The notes beneath the pieces are model-generated. The model had not been told where the DNA came from. It worked only from the letters and a program-made list of their open reading frames with translations, and ran no database searches. Positions 25,686-37,391 of a stretch of DNA of 64,000 nucleotides are shown piece by piece. Every line of letters begins with the position of its first letter. Within the stretch, counting starts at the first letter, position 1. This DNA comes from Apostichopus japonicus (taxonomy: Eukaryota; Echinodermata; Holothuroidea; Aspidochirotida; Stichopodidae), in assembly GCF_037975245.1 (NCBI RefSeq), contig NC_092574.1, positions 21,913,713 to 21,977,712 on the forward strand, in the 5' to 3' direction. A program made the position numbers and the translations under genes.

Positions 25686-26090
25686 ATGAAACTCAGAATG
25701 CAATACCAAGTGTTTGGCTTACAGTGGTGCAGCAGTGAGTGAAACACTCAGAATGCAATACCAAGTGTTTGAATCACTATGCCTTTGGTACGTAAGTGAA
25801 ACACTATGAGTGCAATACCAAGTGTTTGAATCACTGTGCCATTGATACGTAAGTGAAACACTCAGAATGCAATACCAAGTGCTTGAATCACTGCGCCATT
25901 GGTACGTAAGTGAAACACTCAGAATGCAATACCAAGTGTTTGAATCACTGTGCCATTGATACGTTAGGGAAACACTCAGAATACAATACCAAGTGTTTGA
26001 ATCACTGTGCCATTGATACGTAAGTGAAACTCAGAATACAATACCATGTGTTTGAATCACTGTGCCTTTGGTTCTTAATTGGCTCTTGGA
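25686..26090. repeat. 57-bp minisatellite, seven copies, directly upstream of VPS36
   Basis: The marker caataccaagtg (or a close variant) occurs at 25701, 25756, 25813, 25870, 25927, 25984 and 26039, giving a 55-57-bp period. Units contain gtgaaacactcagaatgcaa and gaatcactgtgccattg. The first unit begins about 15-30 bp upstream of the VPS36 ATG at 25671, so the array should occupy its 5' UTR and/or core promoter. Confidence 0.93.
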
Positions 26091-28333
26091 AACGGAAGTA
26101 AGTCACAGGTCAACTTATCTGTCGTTGAAACACCTTGAAACTAACCCCAGCCTTACCTAGTTATACGACTGTGCATAATGAATGGCATATAGCAACCATA
26201 TTGCCAAACATTATATTTCATGCAGTGCAATGTGATCGCATGCAAACTTGTACAAGAGCTGGAATAGGAATTCGTCCAGTCGATCCATGAACCAGCTGTT
26301 GACCTCGACAAGGGCGACACAACCTAGCTAGGCCGTATTTGCATATTTCAGTTATCATCAAATACATATGAACAGAATAAACAATATCATTTAGTTGACT
26401 CTTAGTACCATTTACTTTCAAAACTACCACATTTTCGAGGCAGATGTACCCAGCCTTATTTGCATATAACAATGTGGGCAAATTTGTGAACTATTGACTA
26501 TGAAGTTATGGGACAAACTGCACAAAATGGAGAAATTGTATTTTCTTCATCCAATCAAAACATGGGAAAGTGGGAGTGGGTTGGGAAGATTGAACAGCAT
26601 AGCACATAAATCAAAACAATCTCTTACTCAGTAGATTAAACAATTTATTTTTCAATAATAAAGTACCATTGCCCAATATAAGTGAAAAAATAAATATATA
26701 TATCAGAAAGATATAAAGAAAACCAAGCACACAATGCATTCTCCAATCGGCATCACTAGTTGACTAGGTTTCACTAAGTTTTCTACGAAACACTTATTTT
26801 TCAATTTCACGATTTAATCTTATTAAAAAACTATTTTGTGGGTTTCATTTTAATACTGAAGAATAAAAACATTGATCTATGTTTATAAGGTTCCATACAG
26901 TACATCCATGAGAAAAGAGAGCATTATAAGTCTGCTACATATAAGGATAACATGTGAGTATTGTTGTTCTGTCTGTTTTGCAGCATCACAGCCATCCTTA
27001 TAACCCCAAAATATGCTAGAAGGTCAAATAATGGTCACACATGATCAAACATCAACAGCAGACTCAAATCACACTCTGTTGTTAAACATGTTATTCTCTA
27101 AAATATACCCAATTCTTTGCCTGGGAAATCAATTTGGAGGGCCATAACCACAATCACAATTACAGCTTAATAGCAATGACCCTTAAAGTGACTAACAGGA
27201 TGTCTTGTGGCAGACAAAATGAGAATACAAAATAAGTCCACATTGCTAGTTGAAAAATCCATCTCTATTACTTGCTATTTCATGTAGTTGTTTCAACTTT
27301 CCGAGTAACTTGATTTTGCCAATTAAATCTTTCTTTTAATCTAAGAAATGCAAACTGACATTTTTTGTTAGGATCACCCTCATTGGATAAACAAGTTTTT
27401 AAAGAAAATACCATGCCACCATGATGTTACTTGCTGTTTCTGTTGCCAGGAACATGCATAAATTGCACAAACTTACATCAAGTATATAAAATTATATCTA
27501 CGCAAATGGCTAACTGCTATCAGGATATGGTTACCAAGATTAGTGATGCAGACAAATTTTTGGAAACAATCACCTGTTTTGTCTAGGTGATCCCTTTTCA
27601 GACATGATTCCTAAAAGTTTCTAGAAATTTCAACCCCATAGTTACATTTCCAAACATTAAAATTCTGTTCACATATTTACATCTACATGTGACTGGTTCA
27701 TACTATGCATACATATAACCAAATTCAATATGCATTGAAGATTTGGTTAAAGACAAAGCTGTATTAAGTCTACAAATTAAAACTGTTTAGCTTAATGCTA
27801 CAAAGCCGTTTGCTGAATATAGACTGTATAACATGATGTATTGCATAATGAGTATTCAGTGATATCGTTTGTAAGAGAACCAAAGAAAAGCACCAATGCA
27901 ATGCGTAAATATTCAACTACTGATCTATCTGCTTGGGTAGATTTTTTCTCCATTTTTCTTCTGTTTTTTTTCAGTGATAACATGTCATCTGATCTTTCTC
28001 AATGTACAGTCTAAGAGTACCACAGACCCAATAAAGACATTCCAGGAAACTTTCTGCTCTCTTTAGTTTCCACTCCAGTTTCATGACTAAAATGTTAACA
28101 TACTAATCCTCCTTGCACCAGTGATTACCAAACAGATTAGCAAAAATGTTTTGACTACAGTTGAACCTGTAGCATTTCATTCTTCCATGCGTCTCGTCGA
28201 CAAGTAGATTCAAATATTTGTTTGGTTTCTTTGCGGTTGAAACTTCACCATTATTATTCTTTGATGCCTCTCGGTCACCAAGTATTAGCCGGCAATGTTT
28301 ATCTGCTAGAATAACTGGATGACGTACTGGCAA
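26091..28333. other. Intergenic region and inferred POLR1H 3' UTR
   Basis: The region lies between the VPS36 minisatellite and the POLR1H stop codon. A minus-strand AATAAA (TTTATT at 26644-26649) could end the POLR1H transcript, which would give a long 3' UTR of about 1.7 kb; earlier signals are possible. No coding exon was recognised here. Confidence 0.4.
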
Positions 28334-31300
28334 TCAGCTGTATTCGATCTCTCTGTGTCTGCAAATAGACAAGACAAACAATTCAATAAATGTGACAAGA
28401 TCAACATTCAAAGATACTACAAAAGTCAAACAAACTAAACCATCACATACTGGTATCAAGATTATATGACAAACTGCCTTGCTTAGGCTGTGATACCATG
28501 GCAACTACTATGGCCAAGAATAGAGAGTCTCACTGATCCTATGAATATTCATGTCAAATGCTCATTCAGATGTTTTAAAAAGGTGTTGATATCTACAGAA
28601 AATATATTGAATTATAGTATGAGTAACATTCTTCATCCTTTCTCTTTGATGTGCCTTTGTGATAATATGATTCGTATTTCATAACTAGGTGGATCCAAAA
28701 ATTCATTTGTTTTTGAAGATCTTCCTGCACATTTGGAAATAATCTTTATGGAATTTTTTTGGGGCCAGAATGCCAGATACACAGGACAACAATTATTGGT
28801 GTTGATGCTTCCTGTCTTAGTATGCAATCTGAACTAGGAAAAAAATCTCCAGTACCTTTCAAAGGGCAAAAGAGATTCGACCTAATCAGTTACTTGTCAA
28901 ATATATTGTTTACCACCAGTTAAATATGTTTACTCTTCAACAAGTTAAAAATATAAAACACAAAACCTTGGAGAACACTTTAAGAGAAAAGAAATTCCAA
29001 GTTTTGTTCATCAGACTTATCTGTAGTTCTTGAAACAGTGACAGTTTGGATAAATAAGTCATTTAATTAATATACGAATCAACATAGCCTGATGATTGAC
29101 ATTCAAAATTTGAGACCAATTTCTACTCGTTCAGGAAAATTCTGAAAATACTTACTTGCAGTTAGGGCAATAATAAAAAATCGTTTGACCCTCATCCGCT
29201 GAGCGAGTTTGGAGAGTATTGTAGTGCAGGATACCGTGACCACATTTTTGACATTGTCTGTCAACCTGGAATTGTCGAAGAAAGGAATTAATTATTGTTA
29301 GAGTAATCTAGTGGACACACAGCTTAAAGCAGATTTTTAGTTGGTTTTATTCATTTCTAGGTCATGGTTTATACTAACATGCCATATCAATGGGGTTCTT
29401 TAGCTTAAATAGCCAAATTTCATAACAAGTATTGGCCTGAAAGCAAGATAAATGTTGCTTTATCCTTGTTTAATCTTACTGTGAAAGTGTTTGGATGACA
29501 AAATGTTCAAGATTGAAGCAAGTTCTTTCATTACCTACTCTTGAAACTTAATTTGATCAATGTGATTCTTATTTGACATAACAGTCAGTAAGTTTGGGGA
29601 AATTCTTGACAAAACTGCTGCTCTGAGTTACAATATTGAAGAATGTAATCAGCTTCACATTTAGATCTTCCCTACGACAAAAATGAAAAATAAACGCATA
29701 TTTCCTTCAGGAACAACAACTGCAATGTGGTGGACCTTCCAGGAAGCATAATACACTATGGAACTTAACTTATGGAGTGCACCACTTAGATCAACCACAA
29801 AGCCAGTTAGCTTTGTGAGTCCTTTCCATACAATTCGTTCAAAATTAAAATACTATAACTATCTGACTAATGTAGAGCAGGTGAGTTAAAGTTGTCCAAG
29901 AATTAAGTGAGAACCAGTAAAGATTAGTAGAAATCCCTTGTGGGTATGAACCATGTCATTCACTCAAAGGATTTTACAGTATAAAAATTTTAAACCAAAA
30001 TGTTTCAATATCCAGAAAGAACAGTTTCCTATGTGAAATATAGATACATGTTACCAACTTTTAAACAGCTGTTCAGAGTTACATGACATGGTTTATATAC
30101 TGTGAAATATTTTTTAGAAAATGGCCAAGTTTTCCACCATTTGAGATAAAATGTTGATCCCTTGAGTCAGTTTGTGTACATTTCAGATAACCTGTTGAAC
30201 CCTTAAAGCTCAGAGGGAGAAACCCTTATAGGAGGTTTAAGTGCACGTTTCACTCGAATGAACTCTGAAGCAGATTGCATTTACCTGGATGCCAGGTATG
30301 TTTCATTGAAGACCTTTAGAGCCCCTCCAAAGTACTAAACTGAACTGAATTTGACCTAACTATGTTCACCAAAAGAAAATCACAGCATTGCAGGAACCTC
30401 AGGATTCACAGATTAATTATAGCTTCAATTTTAAGTTGTTATGCTTAAAAGGTTTCAGACCTTGATTCCTGTTGATTTTATGTGACCTTTGACCTCTACC
30501 AATTTAGATAGGATTCTTGCACTCACCAAGTTAGATTTACATACCAAGTATTACGTTCAAGAAAGATGTACTTCTTGTGTTATCTTGTTTACAAGATTTA
30601 AAGACTTGTTGACCAAAATGACCTTTGACCTCCACCAACTTCAATTGGGTTCTTGTAATCAACAAGCTGAAATCTGCATACCATGTATGAAGTTCAACAA
30701 AGATGTGCTTTTTGAGTTATTCTCTTCACAAGTTTTCAGACTTTGACCTCTGTTGACCCCAAATGACCATTGAACTTCACAGAAAACAATAGGCTTCCTG
30801 TACTCAATAAGACAGATCCACATACCAAGTATTTAGTTAATCCACCATGATTTTTTTGAGTTACCATGTTTATAAGCAAGTGTTCCATACACACACAGTA
30901 CACACACACCATCACCATCTCATTGATTTCTTTTACCTCCGACAAAGAATCAAAATGGACATACAGCAATCTGTCCTAAAGTATCATTACTTGAAATCTG
31001 TTGATTCCTGTACGCATTTAGGTGAGTAGGAAACTCACCGTAGGACCTAGATATTCCGGTTGCTGTGCTGTACTTTTCTTTCCAGGATTCCTCTCATTAA
31101 ATCTTTTATATGTGTGGAAAACCATCCCATGGAAAATGTCTGCAAGATAGAAGGTTATGTGTATGCTGTAAGTGTTTCATGTACTTAAATGTCATCAATC
31201 TGCACATATATATATATACATGAGTAAGTCTCACCATGCAAATCAAGGACAAAACGACAGGAAACGTCTGTGAATGGAAAGCAGCTTAATTCAGCATAAA

Positions 31301-33672
31301 ACACTGATTCACAGACTTATCTCTAAATTGATAATATCTTAAACCGATATTTTTTCAACCTTTGTGTTACTTTGCAGTAGAATATGACAGCAAAGATGTA
31401 TACGCTGTGAATCGTGCATATGTCATGTGACCAGAGCTAGAAACCTATTATGTAATTGGTTACCAACTTCTGGCAGTATATTACCACACCTACAGAATAT
31501 CACTTACACACAGGTTTCAAGTCATTACAAACTAACAAATTCTCCTTAAAATTTTCCTTATCTAATGAAATTGGGAGTAATTGATATTCAAGCCACCTCC
31601 TGACCATGATATTTTTTTATATATATAGCATTATAGATATACCAGAAAACTGAAAATTTAAAAACACTGAATCTTTTATTTCTTTGAACTTAATCTTGGC
31701 AATAACCAAAATTAACAGACTGCATTGTTCAGGTATCTTAGCAAGAAATTAAGAGCAAAATGTTGATGTAACCCTGGTGTCATGAATGACACAGTGGGTT
31801 TGTTGTTTTCACTTGCTAGTAGAAGCAGTTTCTGTCAATAGTGTAGATAGTTTTAATTAAAAAGAGTAAACAGATACTTCCTGCCTCTGCTGGGTATATT
31901 GCAGATTAGTGATGGTTATTTTACTTTCACAAAGCCTTTTTGTATGCATCCTTGCTACTTATCTCTCCTGAGATAAACTGAGCCTGCTAGACAATAGTGC
32001 TTGTGGTTTATACCTGGGACAATGGTATTTAGAGTCACAGTGTATTGGTGGGAAAGGGTTACAAAATAGCCCAGTGCTAGGGAAGGGAAGGCACATGGTG
32101 ACATGAATATTTATAGGAACTAATCCATCATGTAATTACTGATTGGTCATCTTATTAGTTGGTCAACAGGATCTTTGCTAGAAGTAACCAATAGGATGTG
32201 GGGAAGCCATGTGGCCTAGAGTTGTTGTCACTTGTTGTCACTTTGTATCTTGACTTAGTTAGAGTTTGTTTCTTCACCTGGGGAGAGCAAGGCTTCTCTT
32301 GCTTGATCTATTGTACTTATAATATTTTTATTAAAGGAAAAAGTGTTGTATAAATAGGGAGTTTCGAAGATGTTCATCATGTAAAGTTATATTCTTAAAT
32401 TATGACGAGAATGTCATATTAGTATCTTTGTGGCCACTGTTCTGGATCTTGCCGAGATGGTTACCATGGACTTTTCATATTTTACTTAATTGCTGTTCTT
32501 GGAGCCTACCTGTACTTTGAAATTACCTAAGGAACCGGATTCTACCCCACCGAGCTGTAGATGTCACCCTAACTATTTTATTAAATTGTCATACCGTTTT
32601 GTAAATCGCTGGACTGCAGTATATTACCGAGTCTATTATGGAGCACACTGATGTACACCGGAACCTTAATTCGCGAAAATGAACTTTCCGCGTTGAAGAA
32701 AGAAAGCGAGCAGTTCGCGACAGCACCAGCGTAAAACCAGATAAGTTTAAGTATTCTTTTATTGTAACCTGTGTCATGGCCATAGACAATAAGTTTAAGT
32801 TTTCTAAGTTCTAAATGCTCAGTGTATAGTACAGTGCACACTGTAACCTTTTTATTGTTAACATTGTCTATATAACCTGTGCTGCATCTTGATGTACAGT
32901 GTTCAGTACCACAGTAACCAGCATGTTATGTAACTGCAAGTATGCTTATTTAAGAGTTAATATCTAGGAGTGTGGTCGAGTTGACATATTTTGTAATGTA
33001 GATACTTTTTATTGTTTTGTGCCATTGATAGCCTTATAACATCCCCATTTCCCATGATTGGAGGATTGAAAATATAAGTAGTTCATGGTACATTTCTTTG
33101 TGTTTTGTGTCTTTCATTGTAAACCTGTGTAGAACTGACTCAGCAGTTGTTTTGAATATATCAGCATTGAACCATTCGGACATGGAGACAATTTTATCCT
33201 GTCTTGAAGCCTAGGCCCACTTGATACACATATTAGTAACCCATTGTCCTAATTACCTTGACCGAAGGAAAGGAGGGGTTACATTGATATGAAATGGCAG
33301 AAGAACTTGATGTTACAAACTAACCAATGCAGTACACACAATGACAGAAATGATCAAGAAGACTTCTGAAAAAATCAATTATGGGGGGTTGAAGGATTGA
33401 AGGAAAAAAGCAAACAGCATATATGGGGAAACAGGAAATAAAAGAGAAGAAATTGGAGGATACAATACAAGAAAATATGTAAGTGAAATATTAATCAATA
33501 TTGGTCAAATAAAAATTGCTCTCAGAACATTAAAATCTAGCAAACCTTTGGCATCTGCCTCTGATCCACAGTTATTGCACTTGGTCACATCTGAATCACT
33601 TGCTGGAAATGGATACACCGTACCACAAAATGTGCAAAGTTCCTTGTGAGAAGTTGCAGCCTCTTTGTCCAT
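28334..33672 (-). CDS. POLR1H: POLR1H (RPA12/ZNRD1), RNA polymerase I subunit
   Basis: Coding exons in transcript order: 33546-33672 (the exon itself begins at 33703), 31039-31139, 29156-29265, 28334-28358. The phases chain to 120 residues; human is 126. The N-terminal zinc ribbon has CTFC and CNNC pairs. The C-terminal TFIIS-like ribbon has CQKC and CPNC pairs around the [10 protein letters not shown] loop, whose acidic tip supports RNA cleavage. The subunit acts in nucleolar Pol I transcription of rRNA, in transcript cleavage and termination. The last exon adds only seven residues and a stop (HREIEYS), matching the family's short tail after the last zinc cysteine. I used the ATG at 33672; the frame is open upstream to the acceptor at 33703, so an earlier start in an unseen 5' exon is possible. 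A solo LTR and TGACC-type repeats fill its introns. Confidence 0.95.
30330..30870. repeat. Degenerate TGACCTTTGACC-type tandem repeat (about 140-bp unit)
   Basis: Imperfect units recur with the landmark tgacctttgacctc at 30483 and 30619 and a diverged tgaccattgaacttc at 30764. Shared parts include 'cataccaagtat' followed by 'gttcaa(g/c)aaagatgt' and then 'gtt(a/t)tc.tgtttacaag'. This family is widespread in marine invertebrate genomes. It lies in a POLR1H intron. A related, opposite-strand block is at 54440-54720. Confidence 0.7.
31767..33283 (+). mobile_element. Solo LTR, probably Ty3/Gypsy type, 1.5 kb
   Basis: The element begins TGTAACCC and ends GGGTTACA, inverted termini of the classic TG...CA form. 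TTGA flanks both sides (31763-31766 and 33284-33287), a 4-bp target duplication that could be read as 5 bp with a one-base shift. Inside, a TATAAATAG box at 32349 sets plus-strand orientation. No internal retroviral coding region is present and only one terminus pair is seen, so it reads as a solo LTR left by recombination. It lies antisense to POLR1H in that gene's first coding intron. Confidence 0.75.
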
Positions 33673-33703
33673 TATTTTGAAGTTGCTAAACTTTCCTTCA
33701 AAA

Positions 33704-35865
33704 CTGCAAATAGAAGGTGAAACATTTGGTGGAGATTTTAAAGGCTTTTTTGTCATCCATCCATGCATTTCTAGCCTAAATGGGCTTCACATACATACCA
33801 TTTTTGTGTGTACTTTGTACACATACCATGGTTGGATCCTTGGAGGCTAGTCAGGCCTCTTCTAAACTTGTGTAACAAGTAAAACCGACTGCCATTTGAA
33901 GGTTATACTATTTTGTTTATGAATGTACTAGTAGATATTCCGTGCATTGGGAATAGCTGGATATAAGTGCATCGAACTGTGCAATGATTTTATAGGTGAG
34001 AGAAGAAGAGAAAAGGTAGCATTATGCTCTACTTCTGTGATAATTTTGATATTTGACAATAGCTCTCTCCAAAGTTTCCATTTTTGAGAAATCCTACAAC
34101 GGCTAGTTTACAAGGTTACACAAATTTTAAACTTTTAAATTGTAATCGTTTCATGATAGTAAGTACTAGTTATAATTTAAGAAATTAGTTAACTTTAATT
34201 TGGAGCACTCTAGCTGTAGCCTGTATTGCTTATCATTTAACAAACTAGAGTTAAACCTTTTTTGATTCAATGCATCCAAACAAATAAAATGAAATGACAT
34301 GAGTCATTTTTTTTAATCATCAATTTTTTCAGTAAACATTTTATTTCTAACAAGCTCCCTTCCAGGGATTCATAGCAAAAATGTACCCGAATATATGTAA
34401 CTTGTAAGCTAATTAATGCTTCTGATAGAGTTGTCAAGTTGGGACAATTAAAAACAGCAACCTGTTTGTATCACTGTTGCAGATCACTTTGGCAACCAGT
34501 AACTGCATGAGCACACTAGCCTATGTGGTAAATGTGGAGGCCAATAGGTCGCCCTTTCACTGCTGCATGATTATTTTGAACTTGCATTAGTGAGATGGAG
34601 TGCCTCTTCCATGTAGCCTTGATAATGACAAATTTTGACGTAAATCTTAATCTTTCATTCCAGTGGCCAGGTAGATGGGTGAATAACAATGCATGCCCAC
34701 TATTTGTACAACAGCTAAATAACCAATAAAGGGTGCCTAAATTAGAACACATATTCTGCACTTGTTGATGAAGTGCCAAGCACTGTGATTTCAACATGAT
34801 CAGTTTTTCATATTACATTCTTTGACACTATGGCTTAGATGAATAACAGCTAGTCCTTCACAAACTTCCACAATGTTCTATTCTATCCAACACAACACTT
34901 GGTGCATCTTGACAGAATGTGCGATCAACCACATCCAAAACATTGTAGGGTCCTAGCTTGTTTATCCTATCTTAGGCTAGTCTATTTTACTTGCTGGCAT
35001 ACATTAGACTATTCTGGTCACTGTTAGTGCTAGTTTACTGAGGATAGCCATCTATGGCATTGTTGGTATTCTATCTATTGTTTACACTGTAGGTTGAGTT
35101 ATGTTTGGAAGCTTTTATGGCCAGGTCAATTGGAGAGTACCCAGGTGCTAATACACTGGTGTGATCCCATGTTATACAGGTGTAGATGTTTGTAAGAGGT
35201 GGAATGACCTAGTAGGAGTGGTCAGTGGTCTTCCAACTACCAATAGGATTGTGTTATACTAGGGTGTTGGTTTATGTTAGTGTTAATTTGTTATGTATTT
35301 TGGAGATGATGTTACAAGAGAAGAATATAGAGCAGAGCTCCTACAGCCTCCAAGCTGTCAACTTGTCTTGCATCATTCTTTGTTGGTTGCATATGTTTTA
35401 GTTTGTTCTGTTACTGCTCGGTCACTACAACATTACTGTGATGAGAATCAACTCTCGTAATTTTAAGTGCCATATATATATTCCATTAATCACTTCTCAA
35501 CTATCTCTAGAAAGTCATCCATCCTTAAATACAAGGGTAATAATTCTATCTGAACAATCTGCATTTTTAACTAGACACAGAACATAGAGCTTCAAACATG
35601 CATGCAATTTATGTTTGTACCACTGCCTGGGGAAAAAGGCAACTGGTCATATAATTGCCCTGCTGCTGGATGAGTATTAAGAGCACTTTGACATATTCAT
35701 CTGGCTTCCAGGTAAATAAGCGTGCCTATCTGTAACATGTGGCCTGACTTTGGGCCCTAATATGATTGTCTTTTAGTCCTAACTTAAGGCATAAATTTAT
35801 GGTTCTTGAACAGTTGTAAACGAATCTGTTTTATAAGGCCCGGAATCATTTACTAACTTTAATAA
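33704..35865. other. Region upstream of the POLR1H coding exons
   Basis: The POLR1H 5' UTR exon and promoter must lie upstream of 33703, but I cannot locate them. The stretch holds AT-rich sequence and no recognised coding exon. A block around 35270-35430 looks weakly LTR-like but lacks a target duplication. Confidence 0.3.
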
Positions 35866-36277
35866 TAACGTGCTTTTGAAGTTGTATAAATTCTTGGTGA
35901 GGCCCCACTTGGATTATGCCATAAGTATGAAGCCATACTTTAGGAAGGATATAAACTTAACGGAAGATTACAAGGAGGATGACAAATTGATACCAGGAAT
36001 GGAGGATAAAATATATCAGGAAAGATTAACTGAGCTCAGAGTCAGAATAATGTCGTTGGAACAGAGATATTCCAGACAAAACCTGTTAACTTTCTACAAC
36101 ATTTTAAATAAGAATATCAAGGTAGAATTGGATGGAATAGTGGAAATCATTGGAAATGAGAAAACTAGAGGAAATACACTGAAAATTAGGCCAAAGTATG
36201 CCAGATTTAGGGTCACAAGGAACACATATTTTCACAGGATTTGGAAGTATTGGAATGAGTACCAGATAAAGAGGTGA
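35866..36277 (+). mobile_element. Non-LTR retrotransposon fragment (reverse transcriptase C-terminal region)
   Basis: An open stretch of about 135 codons contains YKFLVRPHLDYA, then RKDINL, IPGMEDKIYQERLTELRV, a Leu-rich helix region and ARFRVTRNTYFHRIWKYWNE. This matches the region after the polymerase core that is common in animal LINE elements (VRPHLEY...YEERLRELGL...LDIRKNSF..RVVNEWN). It is cut off at its 5' end and so is a dead copy. A second copy of the same family is at 58644-59520. Confidence 0.85.
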
Positions 36278-36599
36278 ATGCAGATCACATCAACACCTTA
36301 AAGATGGCCATTGGCCTTCTAACTATCAGCCAGCCACTTCCAGGAGATGATCCCAAGAAGAGGGTGGCACTTCAAGGTGAATTCAAGGTGAATAACTAAG
36401 CCCAGGTTGTAATATTACTAGGCTACTGTAGTGTAACTAGGCCTAGTAGTAGTATGCTACTAGCTTAGTACTACATACTATTAATTAGTTACATATGAAA
36501 TGATTGAAACAGTGTGAGTTTTTAATAGTTTTTATATTTTCAAATAGACCAACAGCGTATTTAAAGAAATACGCAACAAACAGGCGGCTTTACCTTCAG

Positions 36600-37391
36600 A
36601 TGAAATGAGTCCTATTTATTTAGTCCTCTGGGTTGTAGTTCTGTAGTCAGTGGTCACAATTACCTATGTTTCTGCAGTCGATATTGTCATACGAGGCGAG
36701 GTAAGAAAGCCTATTTGATGTCAGTTCCGCGAGAAAAGGAAAACATGTGAATTGGCTCTCTCTGTCTGAGCTGCAAGGTCATTCATTTTACCGCATCTGG
36801 TCGACTTACTAGATAGGTCGGCCAGCTTATGAACAACTAGACATGCAAAGTATTCTAACATAGATTCAACATCTCGATACAAGCCTTAGTAAAAAAATTG
36901 CACATTTTGGTATAAAGACAGGCTTCAATAGTTAAAAAAACATGAAAACGGAAGATGCTTCAAATATTTTTGATTAACTTAGTTGTTTAAAGTCTCTTTC
37001 CTTTTTGGGCAATTTTTGAAGGATATGAGACAATCATGCCATTTTCGGAGACATCCGGCAACGAGTACCTCTTGCGCGTTATTCTATATCTAGGTAGCTT
37101 GCGCGCGTGTGTGAGTCCAGTGAAGTCAGTTTACAATCTGGCATACTGAGTGTATATAGAAATATCACTAATACTGCACTGTACTGCAGCCAACGAAAAC
37201 TGAAAATCTCAGCCATCAATAGCTGCTCCAATCCTAGTCTTGCTGGTCGCTGTGTCTCTAGCTAGGCCTCTAAGTCTAAGTCCATTAGTAATAGTAGAAC
37301 TGTAGCCTACCAAAGGTTACTTTTTCCCGATAAGGTGTGTCTTCTAATTCTGCACCATTAGTGGCATTCTTTACTAACCTAAGCTCCTGAA
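36600..37391 (+). promoter_or_regulatory. FIP1L1: Inferred FIP1L1 promoter and 5' UTR region
   Basis: Just upstream of the FIP1L1 start, base composition is locally richer in CpG, for example ttgcgcgcgtgtgtgag near 37100. A GT donor-like gaggcgaggtaaga near 36695 could mark a noncoding first exon. Transcription starts are not visible. POLR1H lies head-to-head 3.7 kb away and might share the region; that is inference. Confidence 0.35.

Noticed and set aside
35268-35430. Possible short LTR (TGTTATAC...CTACAACA)
   Set aside because: The ends are only loosely inverted and the flanks show no target duplication.
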